Of a stretch of 64,000 nt of DNA, positions 52,758 to 64,000 are shown in pieces. Numbering within the stretch: the first letter of the stretch is position 1; each line of letters begins with the position of its first letter. The notes beneath the pieces were generated by a model. That model saw only the letters and a list, made by a program, of their open reading frames with translations. It made no database searches and was not told the origin of the DNA. A program made the position numbers and the translations under genes. Origin of the DNA: Lytechinus variegatus (lineage: Eukaryota > Echinodermata > Echinoidea > Temnopleuroida > Toxopneustidae); assembly GCF_018143015.1 (NCBI RefSeq), contig NC_054741.1, positions 12,957,736 to 13,021,735 on the forward strand, in the 5' to 3' direction.

Positions 52758-53494
52758 CCCTAAATAGACTGGGCTATTTCGACACCAAATAAGACAGGGG
52801 GGGGGGCTGAATCAGCCCCCCCTTATGATTTCGGCCGTAGATCTCGCGATCGCGATGAAAATTGGCACGTGCATTACCCATGGCATTATCTACAAAACAA
52901 TAATATCAAATTCTGCGAAAAATCTCATTGCTCATTAATTATGCTAATTTATGCGTGAAATCATAAGTTTGTTGTAATTAATAAAATAATGCCCCTGAAA
53001 TGCTAATTTTTGTTTCACATACTCTAGATAGGCATCTGATCAAATTTATTTTTAAAAAAATTCAACATCACATATTTTCTTCTGTATTCAATTGTTTTCT
53101 AAATTTCTTATATATTTCTTTGTTTTTCGACTTTTTGTTTTTTCAATGGAAATTGTCAGGGACTTTATTTTGGCCGTGAACAAGATAAAATAAGTTGATT
53201 TTAGCATTAAAAGGCAAAATAATGGTACATTTTATGAATTTTGGCTGAAAACACTATGTGCATTGGATTTGTACACAAATTCATGTTTTTGAGTAATTTT
53301 TGGTCTGCATGCACTTATGAAATGTTGCATAATTTTGGAACCGCGTACCCGGGGGTCACAATTTTGGTCTCAAAAGTTGCGCGAGACTTAAAAGTAAAAA
53401 GTCATCGAGCGTCGCAGTCAAAAAATTTCGAGCGGCGGATTTATCGAGAAAAATGTCGAGGGGGGCTGAATTAGCCCCCCCAGTCTTTTTAGGG
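52758..53494. mobile_element. piggyBac-like MITE flanked by TTAA
   Basis: The ends are CCCTAAATAGACTGGGC and GCCCCCCCAGTCTTTTTAGGG, with TTAA directly outside both (52754-52757 and 53495-53498). CCCT ends with a TTAA duplication are the piggyBac pattern. Just inside both ends lies a GGGGGGCTGAATCAGCCCCC-type motif (52797-52822, 53459-53481). The frame at 53241-53474 has no recognised protein similarity, so the element is non-autonomous. The terminal repeats differ at one or two positions only. Confidence 0.85.
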
Positions 53495-53499
53495 TTAAA

Positions 53500-56400
53500 T
53501 GAAAAACACATTACAAGTTCTAGAGAGAAATTGAGGAATGATGTTTAGGATACCCATAACTAGATAGCTATAAGACAGATGATATTCATCTCATGATTGG
53601 AGTACAGCTCTGTACATAATTGTACCCTATTTATAGCAAAAAACCCCTCAAAACCCTGAAACTCCTAGCATCTACTAATACACCTTTGTACTTGCATTGT
53701 TTGTACCAATAATCATGAAGTCCTCTTTGAGATTGCTGTTTCTAAAAAGGTAAATGTAGAGAAAGATTTTAAATTGCATGAAAAAAATCAACATATCAAG
53801 ACATTGAAAAAAATGAAGGGCTTGAATTGGAATGGTAAACGTACATTTCATTATAAAATGTCAAAAATTCTACTTTACAGCTAAAACATCTGCAACTACA
53901 TTACTAATGTCAAACTTAAACAAACTAGAAACTCATATATTTTACTTTGTGCATACTAACTGATAATTGCTCAAAACATTATTGTATAAAAAGTAAATCA
54001 TCATTTTCACTGATATTTCTTACATAAATGTGCTTTAAGCTTGTCTCACATTTTGCGATCCGATACAACATCATTTTTTAATAAATCACGTTTTGCATTA
54101 TATATGAAAGTTCCAAAAAGAAAAATTACTTTATTTGCAGTTCGGCATAATGTTAGGAATAATGAAATCCTAATTTTGCTTTGCGGCCAGCCCTGTTGTC
54201 GGAGTTAAGCCCAAATCAGATTAAAGTCACAGTCGATGATTACGTCATTACAATTTGGAATTGAACTTGCTTTCATTCCTACAATGAGGCTCGAACTACA
54301 TTGAATTTTGATTTCAGTAGTAGTCCTACAAATATTCTGACCTCAGATTGAAAGGATTTTATTGGTTGGAATTTCCATGTCAAATGCTATTATGATTTCT
54401 TTGAAAAACAGATCGCAAAGAATCGCATGGTGTGAGCTGGGCTTAAAAGAATGATTTCCACACAAGATCCTTTGTCAGTATCCTGTGACATACGCTTTTT
54501 TTGCACTTTAGTATCAATTAAGTGCTGCAAGAAAAAAATATAAATATACAGACATTATAAAAATCAATTTTTCATGTATTAAATTTAAATATTCCAGCAC
54601 CAAATTAAACATCAATTAATATTGGCAAGCTCAATAAACCTACATAGAAAATAACAGTAACTGATTTTTAACTAATGAAAACACAAACATAAAAAAGTAC
54701 CGGTACATAAAATTACACTAATTAGGGGAAATCTAATGAAATTCATTGCAAAAAACAACAAAACTTCATTCTATTTACAAAATATTTCAGAAGAACAATG
54801 GAACTAATAATAGGAAGAACATAATTGCAATTATGAACAGATCTACTTTAATTCGAACAATAAAAATAACAAATACAACCATCACAACTATACATAAAAG
54901 AACATAACAAGTTTGTACAGAACAAGTGCATTTTGAGAAAACAAAGGAAGAGACTCTAAAAGGAGCATTTCATGAAATGAACAATCGTTGATTTTTCACT
55001 GAAAACTGTTAAAAGCTACTGAAATCCTTGCATCTGATTGGCTCATATAACACCACCTGAATTTCTTGCCCATTGTATAAAGATTTTTACGAAAATGCAA
55101 TCAAAAGGAAAAAAAAAATCAAATTTCATCATGATCATCTGTACTTGTAATTAACATTGCTTCCATACGCACAAATCAGAATTCCTAAACGGGGCATACG
55201 CTCCCCTCATGAATGATAGAATTGAAAAAAAAAACAACAGATGATACATACAAAAGAAATTTGAAAAAAAAAACATAATAAATAACTTAATCTTAAAACA
55301 GCATTTTCATTTTAATTGATTTGTTTATAATACCACAAATACAATAGGGCTTCAGCCCCCCAATTTTGTCAATCAATGTGTACTAAAACACAAAATGACT
55401 ACCTAATTGTTTTTTTTTTTGGCATGGTGAGCACTCCCCCCCCCCTTTACAAACCATTCTGTGACCCCAGTAAGACAGTAAATATATCACATCTTCTCAC
55501 CAACGTCAAATAAAATATGGAATCCATTTAGAGGACCAAGACATTCCATTTGAGAGATATAGTACAAATTTGACACAAATATTGTCTAGAAACTGATAAT
55601 TTTGGCTAACATTGTTCAGACTCCTACGGTTCTGTTACTTTGTAGAGCATAAAACATACCATTGGTCCCCTTATCCCTAGAATAATGATTTGATGTTCTT
55701 GAAGTGACTTAAAATGAGAAAGAGAAAAAAAAAAAAAGAAAAATAGCCATTGTTGGTGCAGAGCCTGTTTTTTTTCTTCTTCCTTCATTTCATTCTTGCA
55801 TGTTCTTCAACTATGTATTGAAGTAAATAATCACAATTGAATGAAAATACATACAAGTACATTAAAAGCCATTTGATAAATTGATCCAAAAAAGAAGGCA
55901 ATTTCTGCATATTAATACAGATGCATATCTTAATACATTGCTATACTGTGCAAATAGCTTTGTACAATTTTACATACAAACAGTCTAATTCACTTTGTTA
56001 CATTATTTCTCAACCAAGCATGAATGTCATTTAACATTTTGAGAATGAAATGAGAAATTATTTGTGAAACTCAAACAGTGCATAATATATTACAAAAATG
56101 CAGTTAAGTACATTCAAGATTTTCATTTTTAAGGAAGACATTTCAAAAACTAAATTGATGATTAGTAAGACAACATCAAAATGTATATTAGCAAGGGAGT
56201 AAAGAACAAAATCTTAAATTGTGCTCATTCTAATCAGCAGCTTTTCTAATAGTGGACTTATATCAATCCGAGTCACCTAACAGGGGAAAAAAATCTGCAT
56301 AATGTACTGGAAAGAGAATAAGAAAACTTCATAAATAAGTATGACCCACAACAAAAATAAGTTTTAATCGATTGTGCTAATGAAGATGATTGAACAAGAT

Positions 56401-58565
56401 TAATGCCAGTACCATATGGATCGTACTACTATTAAATATCACCTGTCTTTACAGGTGTAATGATGATCTTTATTATGGTATTTAATAGGCAAGATAACAA
56501 CCTCAACACCTGAGTTTTAGTAGATATGGGCAAATCTTGTTCATATGTAATATAAAGTACATACGTGTAATATTGGATATTGCTCACTTTTGATGTTTTT
56601 CAAAGTATATTTCAATATTTTTGAATTACTTGTGATCAAAATAGTTTGGAAAAAAATAAGACTTTATTTTGGTACCCATTACAAAGATGAACACTCTGTC
56701 ATTATTCCATTGTGCAAATTCAATATACAATGTATTAATTCAGAAAAACTGAAATGGTCATTTGCACTACGAAGTGCTTTACAGTCCTAAATTTCTAAAA
56801 ATGAAAAAAAAGAAAGAAAAAAGAATAAACTATTTTTCAAACATAATAAATCTGAAATGATTATATGCAATTAAAAATGCTTGAAAGTTAAATAAATGCC
56901 TAAATTTTAAGATGAAAACAACTAATTTTAAGAATTTCATTTAATAGTAGCTATCTTGCACATACATGTACTGTATGTAGGCCTATAACCACAGTGGCAT
57001 GTTAAACTATGTGGTTCCATTACAAAGCTTTAATATCAAGTAGTTACAAAATCCAGTAGTCAATGGCTTAAGAAATAGGATCGCTGATTGAAGTACTCAA
57101 TAGGAAATATAAAACTTAGATGACAGAGATGTAAAATGTACAGTTAACACATCAGTAGTCTTGCACACATGACTACATATTATTCAAAAGAAAGAAAAAC
57201 AACATAAGAACCTCAAGTTGGTAAAATTGAAAATTAAAAAATGCACTAGTTCCAGTAGAACAATATATTATTTGAATAACTCAGAGTCCGCAAATATTAT
57301 AATTCACTAAAAAAACACCCAAAATCAAATCGAAAGATTTGTCAATTGCACATTCCATTACATTCGATTTCCACATCACAATAATTCATTTCATTCAATA
57401 TTTATCCCATCAATTCATAGACCTTCCTTGGCAATTTCAGCAGTCGTCTCTCAACATAGTGCATTTTTATATTCCTGTAGGAACTACACAACGATAAACA
57501 TTGTTTGTGAATCATGAACTTTGCCAATGCCTAAAGCAAAAAGATTAATTTGGTTTTGTTGACTGAATCTGGAAGGCAATACTACTTTTACTTTCAGTCT
57601 TAAACACTTAGGATGTAATCTATCTTGTCAATCATTGCATTGTTTTTACTTTATTTACTGAAAAACATTGAGAAGGTAAAAATATAAGGGAGACATAGGA
57701 GAGAGTTAAACCTAGGTTTATTCTAAGCATGCCCCATCTGTGGGGGGTAAGGGCGGGTGCTACTTTTGAAGTTTGCTTTTACGTTTGGTTTTACATACAG
57801 GTTTTCAACAAGAGCAATCGTCACAGCCGTGAAGGTTGAAAAAAAATCCCAGTCTATCAACTCTTGATTGAGAAAATAATTTTAAGATTAAAATCAAATT
57901 CTCAATTGATTTGTAAAAATAAAACATGATTGATGCAAAATGTTTATGCCATGGTTGGTTGACAGGCCCCTGACTGACAATGAAAGTAGAAAATGTAAAG
58001 CATTCCATAAAATTCTTTAATTGTGAATGATAGCTTTGATGATTGTAAACAGGCTAGAATTGGTATCAGATAAAAGACTCCATAAATACAGAAATATCAC
58101 ACAATTAACTTGCCAATAGAGTAGCATGCAGAACAAATTAAAATCTTAGTCATTATGCATTATAAAGCTCATGCCATTAAATGATAAATGATTTTTCTTT
58201 TTTCTTAGAGTTTCAAGAAGTAAATATCCTAGAAACTGAGAAGCTTTATGCACATGATGCTAATTTATAAATGACTAAAAATTCCTTTGGTGCTTGGCTT
58301 ACACAGCAATATGCATATACTACATTTGGCTTTAATCGCTGAACAGATATCTAGCATGATTTTGTGTTCTACAGCATAGATCTCCACGAAGCATTATCAT
58401 CATACATTGGTTTTCTTAGAATTAGAAGGCAATCTCGCAATGAAAGCTCTATTTCTTCTTAGCTTCAATGCAACAGGTTTGCAACCAAAGGGCAATATAT
58501 CCTGCCAATGTCTTTTCATCAGTGGAAAGCTCCCATTGTCGTCACTCCTTGACAGTCGCATGATG
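53500..58565. other. 5 kb AT-rich stretch downstream of the coiled-coil gene
   Basis: No exon with conserved residues, no LINE motifs and no clear foldback. It is unusual for this window in being nearly free of recognisable elements over 5 kb. Since it directly follows the stop codon of the minus-strand gene, part of it is probably its 3' UTR. Short low-complexity runs occur (A and T tracts). Confidence 0.45.
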
Positions 58566-61500
58566 TCATCTCGAGTCACCTACTACAGGTGCCGTTGACT
58601 GACTGATTGCTATGGCAACCCGATCTCTCTCACCAACCATATTCCTGATCTTTCCTGGTTCTTTTCCAAGGGTTTCAATTCTATAATGGAATGAAAAGAC
58701 ATTTAAAGAACGAGATATAATGAATGACTTATCTAATACAAAATTCACTGAAAAAAATATTGATAAAGTCATAGCATACAGTAATGTTAAGAGATAATTT
58801 TTTCTTCTTCTAGGGCTTACTTCATGAAGAGTTACAACTGTTGTAACTTTGCCATCAATGACAACTACCATAGAAATTGAATTTGATTGGCTGCTAAGCC
58901 CTGTTACCAGAGTTATAATAGTTCTAACTCTTTATGAAACGAGCCCAACATTTTCAGCATAGACCAATCATTTGAAATCGTAACAACATTTTCAAACAAT
59001 GAAATACATTTTGACAGATACTGCAGAGCTCGATAGTTAAGGGCATTTATGACAAAAATCATGTTAAAAGGGTATTATTTTATTCCTATCATTACCATGA
59101 AAAAGAATAGCATAAAGATGTCCAAGAATTACCTGCCCCAGATAAGATATTGTATGGTATTAAAAAAAAAACGAAAATAATAAATAGCATTTAACATAAC
59201 ACACCATCCCCTGAAATCACGGATGATCCCAAAGAGGATTAGACATTAAACATTGGAGGATATGGACTGTCCTTCTCAAATCAACACAAATGCCTGAGTC
59301 ACGATCCAACAATCCTACAATACAGAATTACTACTAAAGCTTTCTTACTGCAATTCTAGGTCGTGCCTTTGAAAGAAAATCCACTCATTAATACCATGTC
59401 CTAGATATATGATCTGCAAGCGACATGCCGCAACCGAATCACACTTCCATTATTGAAATTTTAGACTGATATGTGTCTCGACAGGAAAATGGGATAAAAG
59501 AATGATTGATGACAGTAACTTTCCACAGGAAAACCATCCATCCTTCCTTATACAAGATATTAGGGAGCAATAATTGATTTTTGTTTGTTTCTCATTTCTC
59601 AATTTAAAACAAAAACAGACTTTTGGAATGAGGAAATTATATTTTCCTACATCTTTATGAATAGAACTGGCATTATATACAAGTTCAGAAAAAATGCTGA
59701 TATTGTAGAGGCAAACTAACACAAATTATCTCATTGGCAAAAAATGATATTCATGTATATGCACAATTGCAATTTGAAATATGATATGTACGAAGCTGGT
59801 AATAACTGAATCAGAAAATCAATATTTTACTTCATATCTTGACAAGATAACAAATTTTAATCTTAAATTCATGAATTTCACCAGGTACATGTACAGTATT
59901 TTACCTTATATTATATCTTTGGGAAACTTGCTAAACTCATCTACTGATAACATTTCTTGATTACCAATCTCAGTTATCAGAAAACCATGGATAATGTGTT
60001 TGCCTTGTGAACATAAGGTCCTTTCATACTTATCTTAATAAGCTAGCATTGCAAACATGATTAAGAAATCAAGGCAACAATTGTGGACACTGTCTGATAA
60101 AGATCAGCAGGTTTACATGATCAATGCTGACTCTCGCTGACCATCTATTCCAAGCAACATAATATGCAGTTTGACCCAGGAAATCCAGGTGCACATTGTA
60201 GATAGAATTGAATTCAAATATATGAAATATATTTTTCTTGTATTTTACACTGCTGCTTTCTATGCAAACCAATGAATTTCATCCAATGATGACTTGCATT
60301 TGATTTTTTTAGTTGAAATTGACTGCATTTTATTCAATAAAAGTGAGATTGAACAATGAATATCATCTTATGATGAAATTGGAATTGCATTTGATTATAT
60401 TTATTGTGTTTGATTGCACCTCTCTCTGACACAGCAGGTCAAGATATACAATGTTATCATAGAAGTAGGGTTGAGATCTACATATATGTTGAATGCGATC
60501 GCTTTTTAACATCCGTACTTCTGAAGAATCATGTTACAGCAAGTGTCATTTTGATGAAAGACACTTCATTCAGATGACAAGCAAAAACTTAAGCATGTCC
60601 GTGTTTTAAACTAAGCATCTTTCAAATGATCCCAGAATGAAAAATATGTTTGCTTTATAAATACAGCATGAGGATATGAAGGGTGTTTACAGACTGTGTT
60701 TTGTTACCTTAGCAGAAGGGTCAACACAATCTGGGAAATCCTTCAGATAACATGGACAAATATTTACACACTAATCACGTTCTTTGTATAAGTTTGTATC
60801 AATATATCAGGCAACTTTCCTCAAAAGTACTAGTTTATATCACAGGTATTTCTGACACAAAAATAAAAATTTTGAACATATCAATTATCATAATATTTTT
60901 TTGTAATTTACAATAAAGGTATTTTGTAGGTTTTACACTGCTCATGACCTGTGTATAAATTCATATCTAGTTGCCAAGCAACTTCCCTTGAAGATCATTA
61001 AAGTACAGCGATATATTGATGTCATGAGTAAATATGCCTGATATATAAATCCAAAAATTAAACGAATTGGAGACTGCACTTGTGAGTATTGAAATTCCTT
61101 TGAATAATGTAGACTATCTTGCTTTGATAGATCATCCTGTAGCTGATGAATGTTTATCAAATCACATGTTGATCCATGTGACACGACAGTAGCCATATCA
61201 ATAACGTCTACTCTTAGGAGATATCAAAGAGATTCAAAACAATGGGGTCTGAACCAGTAAAATGTTTGCCGATTATCAAGGGATGCCAAACCAAAGGCAT
61301 AAGTCATCATGACCACATCAGACTTTATATAAAAATAACAAAAACACCCTGAAGTTATTTTGAAGCCTTATAGCAGCAGCATGTCTGAGAGCCATGCTTA
61401 CATCACTTGAGTGATGCTAAAATGGCACATTAAAAGTATGGGGAAGTACATTGGTTTTTCAAAGAAACTGAAAAAGAGAAAAAAATTATTTCAACAAAAT

Positions 61501-62851
61501 TTAGTTAGTTCATCAAAAATCAATAACAAGTACATAAACTGTGAGCTCTTTCCCTCTCTCGTCTTTATGGATTTTTTTTTACAAATGATAAAATTATCTT
61601 TGTGGCCGATGAACTTACTTGACTTTGAGTGAATTGTCCATGGAATCTGAGACTGACTCGACGTTAGCATCTGGTATCCCATGATCCATCAGGTCAGCCT
61701 CGACACATGACCTCTGATCACCTTCAACAGTACTGCTCTCACTCTCCTGGTCCGTACCAACACGCTCACTTCTGACCATGACAAAAATAAAAGCGATGAT
61801 TCATGAATGAATAAAAAAATACTTTCTTAGGTAGCAAACATAAAAGTATGTACATGTAATCTATTATTAATGGGTTCAGTCTCCTAAAGTGAAATGTAAC
61901 CTTATTTTCTACTAGGGCAGAGTTGAACCAACTAGTTCATCAGTAATCAACCGATTCTGCTGGTTCATCAGTACAATTTCCTGCAGACCAGTTGACCGAT
62001 GAAAAAAATACACGAGAGATTCTCAGAGTCAAAGACTTTGATAATTAAACTATTTAGGGATTAAATTCAATAAAAATTACATATAACATTATGATCCAAT
62101 TGGAACTAAATAGAAATAGGAAAACCAGACAGGATTTTCAAATGTCTGGCTTTAATTTATGGGCCAAATAGTTTATATTATTGCATTTGTAATTGTTCTT
62201 CCCTTAATATTTATTCACATCTCCTGCAATTCTTCTCTTCTCACCTTGAGAAGGGGCTATAATATAAACCAAGTGGTACAGAAGAGTTTAATAGTACAAA
62301 TTGCAAATCAACAGAATACATAATTATAGGAAACAAAAGAACGCTTGGAAGCATTCAATAAACCTTTAATTTCTTTGCAAATATAGTGGTATGAAAGTTA
62401 TGAAGAGTAGTGAAACAAATCATTTTCTTGTGGATTACAGAAAGACTACATTAAAATGCTGCATCCTGGGAATGAATCAAGGAATCAAGGAACAAAATAG
62501 TCAAGGACCCTTGTGCATAATATCTTACAGTAACTATGCCATCCAATGAATAACTTGCATGGAATCCTTGATTCTGATTGGCTCTTGAGCATCATTACAT
62601 GGTAGTTTCCATTGGATGGCAAAGTTACAAAAAAAAACTCTCATGCAACGGGGACAAGACCCTAAATTGGTGCTGTTCAAATGGTGTATTGGTGTTAGGA
62701 TGATGACTACTTACTCCAGTGGAAGCCCTGCATTTTCTAGTTCTTGTAATCTAGCTTTCAGTCTTGCTATCTCTTCATCCTTCTTCCTTAATAATCGATC
62801 CCTCTCTGCTAGGTCTCTCCTCAGATTATATGCAACTTCTTCCCAAAGATT
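58566..62851 (-). CDS. 3' part of an unrecognised coiled-coil protein gene (three exons)
   Basis: The visible exons in transcript order are 62715-62851, 61619-61771 and 58566-58680, all with good GT-AG borders and matching phases, ending in TGA. The first encodes a heptad-like charged helix (NLRRDLAERDRLLRKKDEEI, then ARLKARLQELENAGLPLE). The second encodes an acidic Ser-rich linker (GTDQESESSTVEGDQ, VESVSDSMDNSLK). The third encodes IETLGKEPGKIRNMVGERDR with a short hydrophobic end. The first exon's acceptor must be the GGTAG at 62852-62856, since a TAG lies just upstream in frame. I do not recognise the family. The helix resembles leucine-zipper segments of many signalling proteins, which is not diagnostic. 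Upstream exons are outside the window. An alternative donor (TAGTAG-GTGACT near 58576) could extend the protein. Confidence 0.65.
58813..58946. repeat. MITE with GGGCT..TTCATGAAGAGTTA ends in an intron of the coiled-coil gene
   Basis: The left arm GGGCTTACTTCATGAAGAGT with TACAACTGTTG is mirrored at the right by AGTTCTAACTCTTTATGAAA and CGAGCCC. The core contains TTTGATTGGCTGCTAAG. About 134 bp, non-coding, 130 bp upstream of the last exon. Confidence 0.7.
62529..62628. repeat. 100-bp inverted repeat next to the coiled-coil exon
   Basis: GTAACTATGCCATCCAATG at the left is mirrored by CATTGGATGGCAAAGTTAC at the right, around TGATTCTGATTGGCTCTTG. Its layout is like the other ATTGGCT-bearing MITEs. 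It lies about 90 bp downstream of the donor of the exon at 62715-62851. Confidence 0.7.
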
Positions 62852-62856
62852 CTACC

Positions 62857-64000
62857 ATGACCTAATAAAAAACAGCAATGAGAAAAAGAAAAAAAACACA
62901 TGATTATGAGCACCAATTCTCTCTAAAAGCAAGATCATAGAACTGTTTAAAAGCGCTGGACTTCTCATACCAGAGAAATACTACTTCCCCATTGCAACAC
63001 AATAAATTATCACTTTTAAATTGAAAAGCATCTGCAATATGATAAGTTTCTTCCCAATCATCTCCAACTGTTTTATAATATCAATCATATTTGTCACATG
63101 TTTTACAGGTATGATCTCGCTCCAGTGGTTAGACCTTATCGCCTTCCACGGTAACTTCACCACATTAAGTGTACATGCAAGAAGGTTGTAACTACAACTG
63201 ATTATTCACCTTGCTTCCTGCCTTATGGCAGGCAACTCATGATAATGTCCTAGCTTGGAGATTCTACAGCACTGATGAATTAACTTAGGCTGGATTCAAG
63301 CGATGTTTGTACCGTCTATTTTGGATTTGTCATTAAATTTCATGCTCTTACATTAATTTACAAATCATGACAATCTAGAGATGATAATTGACGAATCAGA
63401 GTCCAATTACCATTTAAGTACATCTGTAGGCTTCAACAACAGATACATAAACAGTTTCTGGAGTCTATTTCATGATGAGTTGCCATATTAAAATTAAAAA
63501 GCAAATCCTATAAAAAAGAGGCTTCCAGAAATGGCAAAGATACAATAGTTTGAATGAAATCTTTATGAAACAGGCCTCAGGTGTCTGGCTAGTGAGTAGC
63601 AGAAGGGAAAAACTAAGATACTGTGAATTTTCCCCCACATGAATGTACAGCACCTCCCCTCCCCCCACCCTAGAACATTTATTGTATATACATAATAGAA
63701 TGAATGAATCTGTCTGTCGTCATGTAAGAAAAAATGTAAATGGAACAAAATTTTAATTCAGAATGCCGTAAGAGCTTTTACACGGGCTAATACCTCAATA
63801 GCTTTTTATATCATTTTCACAGGTTTACCGTATAGTGTTGTCAAAATCAAATAGTGATGATCTGTTTTTGCTTTAAAAATCATCAGTATTATCTATATTG
63901 TATTATATAAAAATGACAATGAATTGGATTGAACCGCAGGGTTGAATATAATTTTGATTACTGGTACTAAATATTGAAATGTAGAAAAAAATGGCTCTAT
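62857..64000. other. Intron or upstream DNA of the coiled-coil gene, nothing recognised
   Basis: No conserved exon was found on either strand. The sequence is AT-rich and most likely the next intron upstream of the exon at 62715-62851, continuing beyond the window. Confidence 0.4.

Noticed and set aside
53241-53474. 77-codon frame inside the piggyBac-like MITE as a transposase remnant
   Set aside because: No DDD/DDE or zinc-finger motif; too short and not similar to piggyBac transposase.
58407-58598. Plus-strand frame overlapping the last exon of the coiled-coil gene
   Set aside because: Antisense shadow of the minus-strand exon and its 3' UTR.
62715-62851. Naming the coiled-coil gene as a cGMP-dependent protein kinase from its leucine-zipper-like helix
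   Set aside because: The downstream exons lack cyclic-nucleotide-binding or kinase motifs and reach a stop codon; charged zipper helices are too common to identify a family.

Overview
This is a metazoan nuclear window, most likely from an echinoderm and probably a sea urchin. The evidence is AT-rich DNA with intron-split animal genes, short exons in introns of 0.1-3 kb, and many small foldback elements and LINE/SINE remnants of kinds I associate with marine invertebrate deuterostomes. The species assignment is inference; I could run no search.

I recognise three host genes and see the tail of a fourth. (1) WWOX, minus strand, 12001 down to 3409: eight coding exons rebuilt here that join in phase to 410 residues, with both WW domains and the SDR domain. 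(2) Mitochondrial ribosomal protein mL52 (MRPL52), minus strand, 17997 to 15077: four exons, 140 residues. (3) CEP89, plus strand, 28614 to 46683: 18 exons, about 980 codons, encoding a coiled-coil distal-appendage protein. Two one-base phase problems in CEP89 need checking. (4) The 3' end of an unrecognised minus-strand coiled-coil gene, exons between 62851 and 58566, with its 5' part beyond the window.

Layout. 1-1295: end of a GC-box repeat element. 1.6-3.4 kb: WWOX 3' flank. 3.4-12.0 kb: WWOX, with introns full of foldback elements and two long hairpins in intron 1. 12.2-13.4 kb: ATC microsatellite and a LINE remnant. 15.1-18.0 kb: mL52. 19.4-28.0 kb: gene-free, repeat-rich stretch holding a SINE with a 7SL-like head, two copies of a 0.5 kb foldback MITE, a nested 3 kb TIR element containing an L2-like LINE, and a perfect 67-bp inverted repeat around a GATA array. 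28.6-46.7 kb: CEP89, whose introns carry a hAT-like element, a tandem repeat, and very long GAT and CTA arrays. 46.7-58.5 kb: flank with a 5'-truncated LINE and a TTAA-flanked piggyBac-like MITE. 58.6-62.9 kb: end of the fourth gene.

The genes do not form a pathway or operon. They are independent housekeeping or cilium genes that happen to be neighbours. I found no CRISPR array, bacterial-type operon, retrovirus or Polinton.
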